From a virus: a DNA stretch of 64,000 nucleotides. The stretch covers positions 1 to 64,000 of the IMG/VR virus record IMGVR_UViG_3300017963_000014; one strand, written 5' to 3'. The notes under the pieces were generated by a model. It saw nothing but the letters and a program-made list of their open reading frames with translations, did not search any database and was not told the origin of the DNA. This document shows, one piece after another, positions 56,778 through 64,000 of the stretch. Position numbers and translations under genes: made by a program. Position 1 is the first letter of the stretch, and every line of letters starts with the position of its first letter.

Positions 56778-57239
56778 TCACGTCTCTCCGTTAGCGATCG
56801 CGTGCCACCCGACGCGATCGAGGTTGGCTAGGTTCCCCGAGCCGAGGTCGACGTCGAACCCCGCGGCGGTCTTCGACGTGACGCCGGGGGCGTAGATCTT
56901 CCCGTTGATCGTCTCGACCGCGAGGGTAACGGCGTAGTCCGCGGAGGGGTAGGCGGTCGCGAACGCGACCGTCGCCCGCTTCGGGGTCCCGGAGAAGTCG
57001 CCGGGGATCAGGACCCCGGACTTGATCTCCCGCTCCGCGAGCGCGGAGAGCGTAACGACCGGGACGTCGAACCACTTCGAGGAGGAGGACCCGAGGATTC
57101 GGAGCACCTGACTACAGAGATACGATAGCGTATTCGCTAGGTTTACCGCGTTCGCGTCGTGCTGCGTCGGGTCGAGCGAGTCGTCGATCGCCCCGCGCTC
57201 GCTGTGTATCGAGTCCTGTCTAAGCCTAGGTCTGGCCAC
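56778..57239 (-). CDS. Short protein with the same adhesin-like C-terminal domain
   Basis: The start is a GTG at 57239 with GGAGC upstream. The 153-residue protein has a helical N-terminus (DANAVNLANTLSYLCSQVLRI) followed by GDFSGTPKRATVAFATAYPSADYAVTLAVET and ANLDRVGWHAI, the same domain as the last 75 residues of the previous gene. It may be a short fibre or cap that shares its binding target. It is separated from the head genes by 53 bases. Confidence 0.65.
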   Translation of the reverse strand: MARPRLRQDSIHSERGAIDDSLDPTQHDANAVNLANTLSYLCSQVLRILGSSSSKWFDVPVVTLSALAEREIKSGVLIPGDFSGTPKRATVAFATAYPSADYAVTLAVETINGKIYAPGVTSKTAAGFDVDLGSGNLANLDRVGWHAIANGET

Positions 57240-57292
57240 GGGGGCGCGCTCCAGACGTTAGGGTAGAGACGGAAGTATCCGAGACCCTATCG

Positions 57293-57658
57293 CTATGAAC
57301 CCGCCGAAGGTATCCACCTCGGACGCCCCCGGCGGTCGAGGTCGACTCGAACCCGTCCCGCGCGCTCGCCCGCGCGGAGGAGGATCGAGAGCGCGACGCC
57401 CCCGACCTCGACCCGGAGCCGCTCTCCCGCGAGCGTCCCCGAACGGTCGTGGAGGACCTCCGCGCGGTACCGAACCTCCCCCCGGAAGCGCCGGGGGAGT
57501 GGGAGGTCGACCCGCCCGGCGTCGCTCCGGAGGGCGAGCGAGGTTACGGAGGAGAGGAAGGCGGGGTCGCGGGAGGAGGCCTCCCAGGCGCGGAGCTCGG
57601 GGGGGTTCGAGAGGTCCCAGAGCAGGGTCTGCCCGTCCCGGAGGGTCGCTAGAAGCAT
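57293..57658 (-). CDS. Hypothetical protein near head genes
   Basis: The 121-residue protein is beta-rich in its first half (TLRDGQTLLWDLSNPPEL) and then has VSLALRSDAGRVDLPLP-like strands and GERLRVEVGGVALSILLRAG, ending with many arginines. It has no recognised family. It may be a capsid-associated or neck protein. Confidence 0.55.
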   Translation of the reverse strand: MLLATLRDGQTLLWDLSNPPELRAWEASSRDPAFLSSVTSLALRSDAGRVDLPLPRRFRGEVRYRAEVLHDRSGTLAGERLRVEVGGVALSILLRAGERAGRVRVDLDRRGRPRWIPSAGS

Positions 57659-57667
57659 TCGGCGGGG

Positions 57668-58096
57668 CTAGCGCTCGCTCGGCTTCGTCGCCGGGGGCTT
57701 CGCCGCCGGCTTCGACTTCGCGGGCTTCTCCAGGCGAACCGGATTCGGCTCGGGGGGCTTGACCTTCCCGCGCTTCCGGAGGACCTCGAGTCGCCTCCCC
57801 GGCGGGAGGTGCCCGATCCCCTCCCGCTCCGCGAGTCGCTCGACCTCGGCCTCGGACGCTCCGCGTCGGTCGACTCGCTTGCTCTCGACGTACTTCGCGA
57901 CTCGAAGCCTAGCGAATAGCTTCGGCTCCTTCTTCTCGATCCACTCGAGCTCCTCCCGAGTGATCGCCCGCGGGATCCCCGCGAAGAGTCGGAGCGCGCC
58001 GAAGCAACTTCGATTCTTCGGCGCCTCCTTCCCCTCGGGGAACTCGATCTCGACCGAGCCCTGCGAACGGAGCACGACCGTTACCTTTTCGCTCAT
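57668..58096 (-). CDS. Hypothetical basic-tailed protein
   Basis: The 142-residue protein has TVVLRSQGSVEIEFPEGKEAPKNRSC, a helical middle (ITREELEWIEKKEPKLFARLRV) and a Lys/Pro-rich tail (EKPAKSKPAAKPPATKP). The tail suggests that it binds nucleic acid or a virion surface. It overlaps the next gene upstream by four bases. Confidence 0.55.
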   Translation of the reverse strand: MSEKVTVVLRSQGSVEIEFPEGKEAPKNRSCFGALRLFAGIPRAITREELEWIEKKEPKLFARLRVAKYVESKRVDRRGASEAEVERLAEREGIGHLPPGRRLEVLRKRGKVKPPEPNPVRLEKPAKSKPAAKPPATKPSER

Positions 58097-58449
58097 TTCG
58101 ACTCGCCTCCTTCCCGGGGCGCGAGGTCCCGGACCTCGAACCGACCGTTCCGGCGAACCCGTCGGAGGACGCGAGGGTCGAGGATCGGGACCGGTCGGTT
58201 CCGTCGGAACCTAACGCCCCTAACCTCGAACGTATCGCCCTCGACGAGCTCGACGATCCCCGGTCGCTCCTCCGGAGGGACCTCCGGGGTCGCGACCCTC
58301 GGGGGTTCCGGCGCCTTCGGTGACTCCGGCTCCGGTTCCCTCGTCGGCGTCGTCTCCGGCTCCGGCTTCCGCTCGACCTCGTCCGCGACTACCTTCGTCC
58401 GCGGACTCCGTCGGGCGGGAGCGGGGGGTTTACCGCTAGGTTTCTTCAT
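58093..58449 (-). CDS. Hypothetical Pro/Glu-rich protein
   Basis: The 118-residue protein has a long disordered segment rich in Pro, Glu and Arg (about 1-65), then a short folded part GIVELVEGDTFEVRGVRFRRNRPVPIL. It lies between the capsid gene and a basic-tailed protein, so a head-decoration or scaffold-adaptor role is possible, but I do not recognise a family. Confidence 0.55.
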   Translation of the reverse strand: MKKPSGKPPAPARRSPRTKVVADEVERKPEPETTPTREPEPESPKAPEPPRVATPEVPPEERPGIVELVEGDTFEVRGVRFRRNRPVPILDPRVLRRVRRNGRFEVRDLAPREGGESK

Positions 58450-58525
58450 AAGGCACCTCCTCCGCGTCGCGGGGGGCTCGAGTCCCTACCTAGAGAAGAG
58501 ACCCGGACCCCCGGCGTCCGTGGCT

Positions 58526-59719
58526 CTACTCGATCCCGATGTTGATGCCCTTAACGACCGCGGTGACCTCCTCGATCTGGACCGTGTACTTCGTCGTGAT
58601 CGCGAACTGGTTAACGCCCGCGTAGATCTCGCGCGCGGTCTCGATCCGGATGTCCCGGCCGATCCCCATGATAAGATTCTGGAAATTGGCCAGCGCGATC
58701 TGCGCGAGCGTCCGGTACGTAACCTTGTACGGACCCGCGACGGCCATCCCCTGCGCGGCGACGGTCGTGATCTCGCCCGTCGTCCGGTCGACCGTGTAGT
58801 CCGTCCCCTCGACGTACGGGGTAACCGGGGTCGAGCCGAGGGTAACGGGGGTGATGATCACCTCGTCCGAGATCGGACCGTACCGGAGCGACTGCGTGTC
58901 GGGCGCGGCGCCGAAGGTCACGTGCTCGACGACCTTCGGATCGGGGTCGAGGAGCGGGACCGGGACCAGCGGCACGCCGTAGACCGGGATCGAGTTCGAG
59001 GAGGTCATCGCGTTGTCGCCCGCGGTCGTCGCGCGCGAGGCGACCTTCTCCCTCCAGTTCTGCTCGATATCGAGGGCGAGCAGGAACCGGAGGTCCCGGC
59101 GCGTGCGGCGGAACTTGACCGGCATCGCCTTGATCATCCCGGAGAAGACCTTCAGCGACGCGTTCTCCCCCTCCGCGTCGTAGATATTCCCGGCGTCCAT
59201 CAGCCGCCACCAGCCGTCGAAGAGCGCGAGGAAGGTATCCTTGATCACCTTGTCCGTCGCGCCGCCGTCGAACAGGTCGTTCTCGATCTGGGCGACCCCG
59301 AGGGTGTCGCCGTTGACCATCCCCTCCTCCATATCGTTCGCGGTCTGCGTCGCCATCAGCCGGACGACGGTGTCCTCGACCGCCTCGCCCTCGATATTCA
59401 GCTCGGCGAAGTTGTCCGAGATCTCGAACGGGGTCATGATCTCGCGCGGCGTGAGGACGACCTTCGAGGTCGTTACCCCCCGGCGGATACCGGGGTCACG
59501 GGCCTCCTCCTTCGGGACGCTCACGCGGCGACCGACGCCGATCTTGTCGATCTGGAGGTTCTCCGGACGGAACCGGACGACGCGGACGGCGCCGCGTAGC
59601 TCCGTGACGTCGATCACGAAGTCGATGAACTGATCCGACTGCTCGTCGTTCAGCTTCCCGCCGGCGGCAAGGTCGTTGCTGGTGATAATCGCTCTCTGGA
59701 CGAGTTCCTCGTTCGTCAT
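58526..59719 (-). CDS. Major capsid protein (HK97 fold)
   Basis: The 397-residue protein follows the protease-scaffold gene and has the length and pattern of HK97-type capsid proteins: an N-terminal helix (NEELVQRAIITSNDLAAGG), RKVVLTPREIMTPFEISDNFAE-like P-domain strands, RDLRFLLALDIEQNWREKV and NSIPVYGVPLVPVPLL, then a C-terminal set with NQFAITTKYTVQIEEVTAVVKGINI. The region 59748-59766 has a leader hairpin before AAGGAG. After the stop, a weak hairpin followed by TCTCTTCTCT (about 58498-58519) may end some transcripts. Confidence 0.85.
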   Translation of the reverse strand: MTNEELVQRAIITSNDLAAGGKLNDEQSDQFIDFVIDVTELRGAVRVVRFRPENLQIDKIGVGRRVSVPKEEARDPGIRRGVTTSKVVLTPREIMTPFEISDNFAELNIEGEAVEDTVVRLMATQTANDMEEGMVNGDTLGVAQIENDLFDGGATDKVIKDTFLALFDGWWRLMDAGNIYDAEGENASLKVFSGMIKAMPVKFRRTRRDLRFLLALDIEQNWREKVASRATTAGDNAMTSSNSIPVYGVPLVPVPLLDPDPKVVEHVTFGAAPDTQSLRYGPISDEVIITPVTLGSTPVTPYVEGTDYTVDRTTGEITTVAAQGMAVAGPYKVTYRTLAQIALANFQNLIMGIGRDIRIETAREIYAGVNQFAITTKYTVQIEEVTAVVKGINIGIE

Positions 59720-59747
59720 TTTCTCTACCCTTTCTCCTTAGTTCCCT

Positions 59748-59766
59748 CGTCGGTTACCTACCGACG
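59748..59766 (-). promoter_or_regulatory. Hairpin in the capsid-gene leader
   Basis: CGTCGGT and ACCGACG form a 7-bp stem with a five-base loop. AAGGAG and the capsid ATG follow. It may protect or process the abundant capsid message. Confidence 0.55.
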
Positions 59767-59796
59767 TTCACTTCTCTCTCGGTTTCGCTCGCGGTC

Positions 59797-61560
59797 TCAG
59801 CCGTTTCGGTTTCGACCGGAGAAGCGCTCGGTGACCACGCCGATCGCGCTCCCGGCCCACTTGCTCACGGGCTTCTCCGGCTCCGGCGCCGGCGGGGTCG
59901 TAGTCGCCCCCGGCGCGCTCTCGCCCCTCGCCTCGGCCCGGATCTTCTCCGTCCGCTCGCCCTGCTCCTTGACCTCCTTCTCGAGGCCCGCGAGCCGATC
60001 GTCGATCGGGGCGAGGGCAGACTTCACGGCGTCGGCGACGATCTTACCGACGTCGACTTCGGGGGAAGCCGGGGGCGGCGGCGCCTCGGTCTCCGGATGA
60101 TTCGAGGGCTCGGTCGGGGCCGGGGTCTCCCCGCCCTCCCGCTTCTCCGTCGAGGCTTCCGGGGGCTTCGGGGGTTCCTCGCTCGGGGGCTTCGGGGGCT
60201 TCTGGGGCTCGGGACTGGGCTGATTCTCGGCGCCCTCCCGCTTCTCCGTCGTCTCCTGCTTCTGTTCTGGGCTCGTCATCTTATCCTTCCTCCTCTTGAT
60301 GAAAAACAACTCCTCCTCGTTCGCGCCGGCGTCGACGACGGAGAACTCCTCGACGACTAGTCCGACGAACCAGTTCTCGATCGGGTCTTCCTCGCCCTTC
60401 TCGACCCGCTCGAAGTTCCTACGCTTCGCGAGCGCGAGCTCCTCCGGTCCGTCCGGCCCGACCTCGTCAGCCGAGACCCGGCGGGCGCGCCCGCCGAAGG
60501 AGAGCCCGTTTAGCTGCCCGTTCCGGACCTTCTCGACGATCGGGGGGTCGTCGGAGAAGAGCTGGACGTACCACGTCCCGTCCGCGATCTTCTTCGTCCC
60601 GCCGTCCGGGAGCGGGAAGTCGAGGTCGGTCGGCGCGATCACGTTCTGGATCAGCGTGACCTTGTCCGAGACGTCCTTCTTGTGCATCAGCCCGATCGTC
60701 CCGAAGTCCCGCATAAACCCTTCGTTCGCCCGCGCGATCTCGGCCTTCGTCTGCGCGTCCCCCTCCGAGTCCGCGACGTTCGGCTTCGCGACGATACCGA
60801 AGAACCGGACCTCCTTCGAAGGGTCCTCCCCCTCGTCCTCGGACTTCGCGACGAAAATCTCGCCCCGCTTCGCGAACCGGACGAACTTCGAGAGCTCGTC
60901 CTTGAGGTCCGCGGGAAGGAGCGCGTCGAGCGGGTCCTCGGGGTCGAAAGAGGGCTCGATCCCGAAGCGTAGCTCCGCCCGAACGATCCGCTCGTGCACG
61001 ATCGCCTTCGACCGCTCGAGCTCGTAAGTCCCGGCGTTCTGCTTGAACCGTACCCGCGCGTTAGCCGCCCGCTCCTCGGTCTCGACCGGGAACTTAAGGT
61101 TCACGGGGTCGGCGTAGAGGTTCTCCTCCGTCGGACCGTCCGCGGGGAAGGAGAGGTTCTCGCCCTTCCCCTCGAGCGCCTCGATCCCCCAGCGCTCGGC
61201 GCGCGCGGCCTGCGCCTCCCGCTTCTCCTCGTTCGAGGCGTCCGCGTCCGGTACCGCCCGGCGGACGGGCTCGTCCCGCCGCTCGCGGGGGGTCCCGACG
61301 AGGGCGACGACGTCGCGCGAGAGCTTCTCCCGCCGGAGCGAGCCGTCCTCGAAGTCCCCCTCCGCGCGGACGCGGGCGAGGATAACGTCCCGGCGCTGCC
61401 GGACCTCGCTCGGCTTCAGCCCGTGGTTGACGGCGAACGCCTTCGCCGCGGCGACCCCCCGGAACTTGTCGAGCGCGAGCTCGAGCGCCGCGACGCTCTC
61501 GACCGTCAGGTTGAAGGGGAGCAGGAGCGCGTTACCGCGCGCGATCTTCTCCTCGTCCAT
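59797..61560 (-). CDS. Prohead protease fused to a scaffold-like C-terminus (XkdF-like)
   Basis: The 587-residue protein has a domain with ADPVNLKFPVETEERAANARVRF (about 150-225), a protease region EVRFFGIVAKPNVADSEGDAQTKAEI, then LMHKKDVSDKVTLIQ and DGTWYVQLFSDDPPIVEKVRNGQLNGLSFGG (about 260-370), as in XkdF-like prohead proteases. The remaining 150 residues are Pro/Glu-rich and end in a coiled coil (DRLAGLEKEVKEQGERTEK), like a scaffold. It would shape the procapsid and then cut it out. The catalytic residues are not assigned with confidence. Confidence 0.75.
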   Translation of the reverse strand: MDEEKIARGNALLLPFNLTVESVAALELALDKFRGVAAAKAFAVNHGLKPSEVRQRRDVILARVRAEGDFEDGSLRREKLSRDVVALVGTPRERRDEPVRRAVPDADASNEEKREAQAARAERWGIEALEGKGENLSFPADGPTEENLYADPVNLKFPVETEERAANARVRFKQNAGTYELERSKAIVHERIVRAELRFGIEPSFDPEDPLDALLPADLKDELSKFVRFAKRGEIFVAKSEDEGEDPSKEVRFFGIVAKPNVADSEGDAQTKAEIARANEGFMRDFGTIGLMHKKDVSDKVTLIQNVIAPTDLDFPLPDGGTKKIADGTWYVQLFSDDPPIVEKVRNGQLNGLSFGGRARRVSADEVGPDGPEELALAKRRNFERVEKGEEDPIENWFVGLVVEEFSVVDAGANEEELFFIKRRKDKMTSPEQKQETTEKREGAENQPSPEPQKPPKPPSEEPPKPPEASTEKREGGETPAPTEPSNHPETEAPPPPASPEVDVGKIVADAVKSALAPIDDRLAGLEKEVKEQGERTEKIRAEARGESAPGATTTPPAPEPEKPVSKWAGSAIGVVTERFSGRNRNG

Positions 61561-61573
61561 CGTTACTACCTCC

Positions 61574-62578
61574 TTAACTCTCCGGAACTACTACAGTTCG
61601 ACATCTTCCGTGATACGGCGGTAACGCCAACCCGGCGTTCGCTAGGTCGCCGCGCTCCGCGAGCTCGCGGGCCTCGGCCGCGGTACGCCAGCCGGCGATC
61701 GACTTCACGTCCTCCGGGTCCTCGGCCGAGACGAGCCGGTCGACGAGCGAGCGGCCCTCGGAGACGGCGAAGGTCCGGTTATGCATAAAGCGACAAATTT
61801 CCGAGGTCCTTTCGTCTAAAACCGCCTCTATTCTGTACCTTACGAAGCCCCCGGCCTCGAACGCGGAGACCGAGCCGAAGGCGAGCCCCCGCGTCCGGAC
61901 GTCGCCCGCTAGCTGCGCGAAGTACGCCTCGGGCGAGCCGCGGTAGGTCCCGGGGACGGCGGCCATCGGGAAGGTCCCGTTAACCGCGCCGCGGAGGATC
62001 TGCCCTACCTCGAGCCGCCCGAGTCCGCGGAGGGCGGCCTCGCGCTCGACCGTCGCGAGGATCGTCCGCGAGAGGTGCCGCCCCCAGTACTCGCCGATCC
62101 AGTAGACGCCCTGGTTCGAGAGCGACCCGATCTCCCGGATGTTACCCCGGGTCAGCGTCAGCTCGATCCTTCGACCGGACTCGCCCGCGAGGTCCCGGAC
62201 CCGGCGCTTCGCCCCGAGGTAGAACGCCCCGAGGGCGATCCCGAGCGAGGTCAGGGCGGAGGAGGTGTCGCGCTCGCGCATCCGCGCGTCGGTCCTCCCG
62301 AGGAGCCGCTCGACCTCCGGGATCGAGACCGCCTCCGCCGGGAGGTCGAGGAGCTCGTCGACGAGGATCGGGTCGAGGTCGCCGCGCCAGTCGTCGAGGA
62401 GCTCGCGCGAGAGCCTCCGCTCGGCCGCGGTCGCGCGGTCCTCGACCTTCGCGACCTCCCGCCCGACCCGCTCCTCGACTGCGTCGACGAGGGCGAAGAG
62501 CTCCTCGTCCCCGAGTCCCCGGAGGAAATCCGGAGTAACGGACGCGGCGAAGCGGGGGTCGAGGTCGGGGAGGAGCAT
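61574..62578 (-). CDS. Minor head protein, Mu gpF-like
   Basis: The 334-residue protein ends with the phage Mu F-like domain: EAVLDERTSEICRFMHNRTFAV and, after a linker, LALPPYHGRCRTVVVPES (DERTS, C, PPxHxxCR). The N-terminal half is helical. It lies directly after the portal, as in Mu and SPP1-type heads, and probably enters the procapsid or is ejected with the DNA. Confidence 0.85.
   Translation of the reverse strand: MLLPDLDPRFAASVTPDFLRGLGDEELFALVDAVEERVGREVAKVEDRATAAERRLSRELLDDWRGDLDPILVDELLDLPAEAVSIPEVERLLGRTDARMRERDTSSALTSLGIALGAFYLGAKRRVRDLAGESGRRIELTLTRGNIREIGSLSNQGVYWIGEYWGRHLSRTILATVEREAALRGLGRLEVGQILRGAVNGTFPMAAVPGTYRGSPEAYFAQLAGDVRTRGLAFGSVSAFEAGGFVRYRIEAVLDERTSEICRFMHNRTFAVSEGRSLVDRLVSAEDPEDVKSIAGWRTAAEARELAERGDLANAGLALPPYHGRCRTVVVPES
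61585..61599 (-). promoter_or_regulatory. Hairpin before the protease gene
   Basis: GAACT and AGTTC pair around a five-base loop inside the last codons of the Mu F-like gene. AAGGAGGT, a strong ribosome binding site, follows, so re-initiation may depend on this structure. Confidence 0.4.
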
Positions 62579-64000
62579 CTAGGCGTCCCCCTCCCCCTCG
62601 CGGAGGTCGAGCGCCGGCGGGACGAAGCCACCGAAGCGCCGGGCGGCCTCCGCCCGGAGGAGCTCGGCGAGCCGCTCGAGCGGCTCGTCCGCGCGATCGA
62701 CCGTTCCGGCGGGCTCGAGGTCGCGGTCGCGCTCGCCCTCGGTCGCGACCTGAAGCCCCGCCCGCCCCTGCGACGTCGGTTCCCCCCCGCCGGGGGCGGC
62801 GGAGGCGGAGTTCGTCTTCATGATCTCCGCGAGCGTAAGCGAGAAGGGCTTGTCCGGGTCGAGCAGCTTCGGGTCGACCTCGCCGAGGTCCTCGTTCACG
62901 ATCCGGGAGAGAATCTTCCGCGCGATCCGCGGGGTCGCCCCACCGGTCTTCTCCCCGCCCGCGAGGATCCGAACGAGATCCGCGTTCTCCGCGACGTTCG
63001 GCCCGTTCGAGCGGAAGACGGAGTTAACGATATTCAGCCGGAGGAGGACGTCCCGCGTGAAGAACCGGTCGACCTTGTCCCGCTCCGGCTCGAATACCTG
63101 CTCGTCCCCGAGCCTCCTCGAGGCGTCGACGACGTCCCCGGAGTAGTCCTCGGCCTTCCCTACGAATAGCGAGGGGAAGCGCCAGACCCGGCGGACGGAC
63201 TCGTCGTTCGCCGCCTTGTAGTTGACGAAGAGCGCGTCCGTGTGCTGCTCCTTCGTCAGCGGCGTTATATCGATCTTCATCGAGCCGGGGTCGCGCATTC
63301 CCTCCATCACCGGCTCGGCCTCGATAAGGAGGAACTTCGAGTAGTTGTCGTCCCCCTGGATCGCCGCCTCGACGAACTCGTCGATACGCTCGATCGACTC
63401 GTCGTCGAGCTTCCCGTTCGATACCGAGATCGCGAGCGACGGGACGTTGTTGTTCTTGAACGTCGTGTAGTTGATCTCCTCCGACGCGCGGGAGCCCATG
63501 ATCGCGAAGAGGTTCCCGATATAGCGCGGGAGCCCGTAGGGGGAGCGCGGGCAGTAGATCCGCTGGTGTCTAACCGGGTTCGCCGCGTCCGCGACGGGGA
63601 AGCCGACGAAGGAGTTCGTCCGGACGACGACGCTCCCGTTCGAGAGCGTAAAGCGCGTCGCCCGCTCCTTGTTCCCCTCCGTGAGCTGCTCCCTCGTTAC
63701 GACCTCGCCCGTCCGGGAGGAGATCAGGCGGGGGTCGCCGAGCTCCTTGAACCAGACCGCGCGCCCGCCCTCGAGGACCTGTACGTACCTCCGGAACCGC
63801 TTCCTCCGGAGGTGCTCCTCCCTCCGGTACCGGACCTCGACCGGGAGCTGCTTCCGGACCGCCGCCTCGCCCTCCCCCGGCTCGGGGGGAGCGAGCTCGC
63901 CCGGCTCCCCCGCCGGGGGCGGGGGCGGGAAGGAGACCTCCTTTACGACGCGGTAGTCGACGTACTCCGTCGGCTCGTCGTCCGGCTTCGTGATCCGCAT
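62579..64000 (-). CDS. Portal protein, cut by the right window edge
   Basis: The frame is open to the last base and begins inside the window at an ATG that is probably internal, because portal proteins usually have 80-100 residues before PVRHQRIYCPRSPYGLPRYIG. That segment, with ASEEINYTTFKNNNVPSLAISV and FLLIEAEPVMEGMRDPGSMKIDI, matches PBSX XkdE-like portals. Its C-terminal 100 residues are acidic and disordered. It would be the DNA gate of the head. Terminase is expected beyond the right edge. Confidence 0.8.
   Translation of the reverse strand: MRITKPDDEPTEYVDYRVVKEVSFPPPPPAGEPGELAPPEPGEGEAAVRKQLPVEVRYRREEHLRRKRFRRYVQVLEGGRAVWFKELGDPRLISSRTGEVVTREQLTEGNKERATRFTLSNGSVVVRTNSFVGFPVADAANPVRHQRIYCPRSPYGLPRYIGNLFAIMGSRASEEINYTTFKNNNVPSLAISVSNGKLDDESIERIDEFVEAAIQGDDNYSKFLLIEAEPVMEGMRDPGSMKIDITPLTKEQHTDALFVNYKAANDESVRRVWRFPSLFVGKAEDYSGDVVDASRRLGDEQVFEPERDKVDRFFTRDVLLRLNIVNSVFRSNGPNVAENADLVRILAGGEKTGGATPRIARKILSRIVNEDLGEVDPKLLDPDKPFSLTLAEIMKTNSASAAPGGGEPTSQGRAGLQVATEGERDRDLEPAGTVDRADEPLERLAELLRAEAARRFGGFVPPALDLREGEGDA

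Noticed and set aside
1-64000. tRNA genes
   Set aside because: I looked in the gaps for cloverleaf arms and a GTTCRANYC-like T loop and found none; gaps are mostly under 150 bases.

Overview
The window is a 64 kb piece of a GC-rich tailed-phage genome. It carries a portal protein, a Mu gpF-like head protein, a prohead protease, an HK97-type capsid protein, a contractile tail with sheath, tube and P2/Mu-like baseplate, and a full T4-like replication and recombination set. Every protein gene that I accept is on the minus strand, packed with 4-base overlaps and preceded by strong GGAGG-type ribosome binding sites, which points to a bacterial host. I cannot name the host. Codon choice strongly prefers NTC over NTG (CTC and GTC over CTG and GTG), and CTAG is common, so the sequence is unlike typical GC-rich enterobacterial or pseudomonad phages. 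No tRNA, terminase or recognisable endolysin is present, and genes are cut at both window edges.

Transcription runs from high to low coordinates. Positions 64000-57290 hold the head module: portal, Mu F-like protein, protease-scaffold and capsid. Positions 57240-53205 hold small fibre or adhesin-like proteins placed unusually between head and neck genes. Positions 53202-45284 hold connector, neck, sheath, tube and tail-assembly chaperone, the last with a UUUUUUC slippery site and a -1 extension. Positions 45283-31870 hold the tape measure, LysM and hub proteins, spike, gp25-like, gpJ and gpI baseplate proteins and a large fibre. Positions 31840-30506 look like a lysis cassette of a holin-like and two spanin-like proteins. 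Positions 30411-25964 hold a beta-helix tailspike and small accessory proteins.

Positions 25935-17966 are the replication block: UvsW/XPB-type helicase, three tandem winged-helix genes, helicase loader, DnaB-type helicase and DnaG-type primase. The largest winged-helix gene contains three 24-bp iterons followed by an A+T-richer stretch, as in the lambda O gene and origin. Just upstream is a 309-bp control region. It has the only plus-strand transcription signals I find: a promoter-like element, a structured stretch of about 130 nt and a strong intrinsic terminator, which suggests a small RNA placed like lambda OOP. Two 41-bp tandem repeats lie next to it.

Positions 17943-13898 hold a small helix-turn-helix protein, a membrane-anchored zinc protease, a UvrD-like helicase, a serine recombinase and a sigma-like protein. 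The helicase and the recombinase are each preceded by an identical 37-bp promoter with a built-in palindrome. Positions 13885-7509 form a nucleotide-metabolism cluster: a zinc-ribbon protein, FAD oxidoreductase, dUTPase-HAD fusion, ThyX, P-loop nucleotide kinase, NAD-dependent epimerase, ThyA-like protein and Fe-S uracil-DNA-glycosylase-like protein. I read this cluster as a candidate pathway for a modified DNA base, possibly a new one. Positions 7512-1 hold family B DNA polymerase, a UvsY-like protein, a single-stranded-DNA-binding protein with an added zinc ribbon, a RecA/UvsX-like recombinase and an Mre11/SbcD nuclease. The catalytic and capping parts of the nuclease are on separate genes with a 100-residue gene between them.
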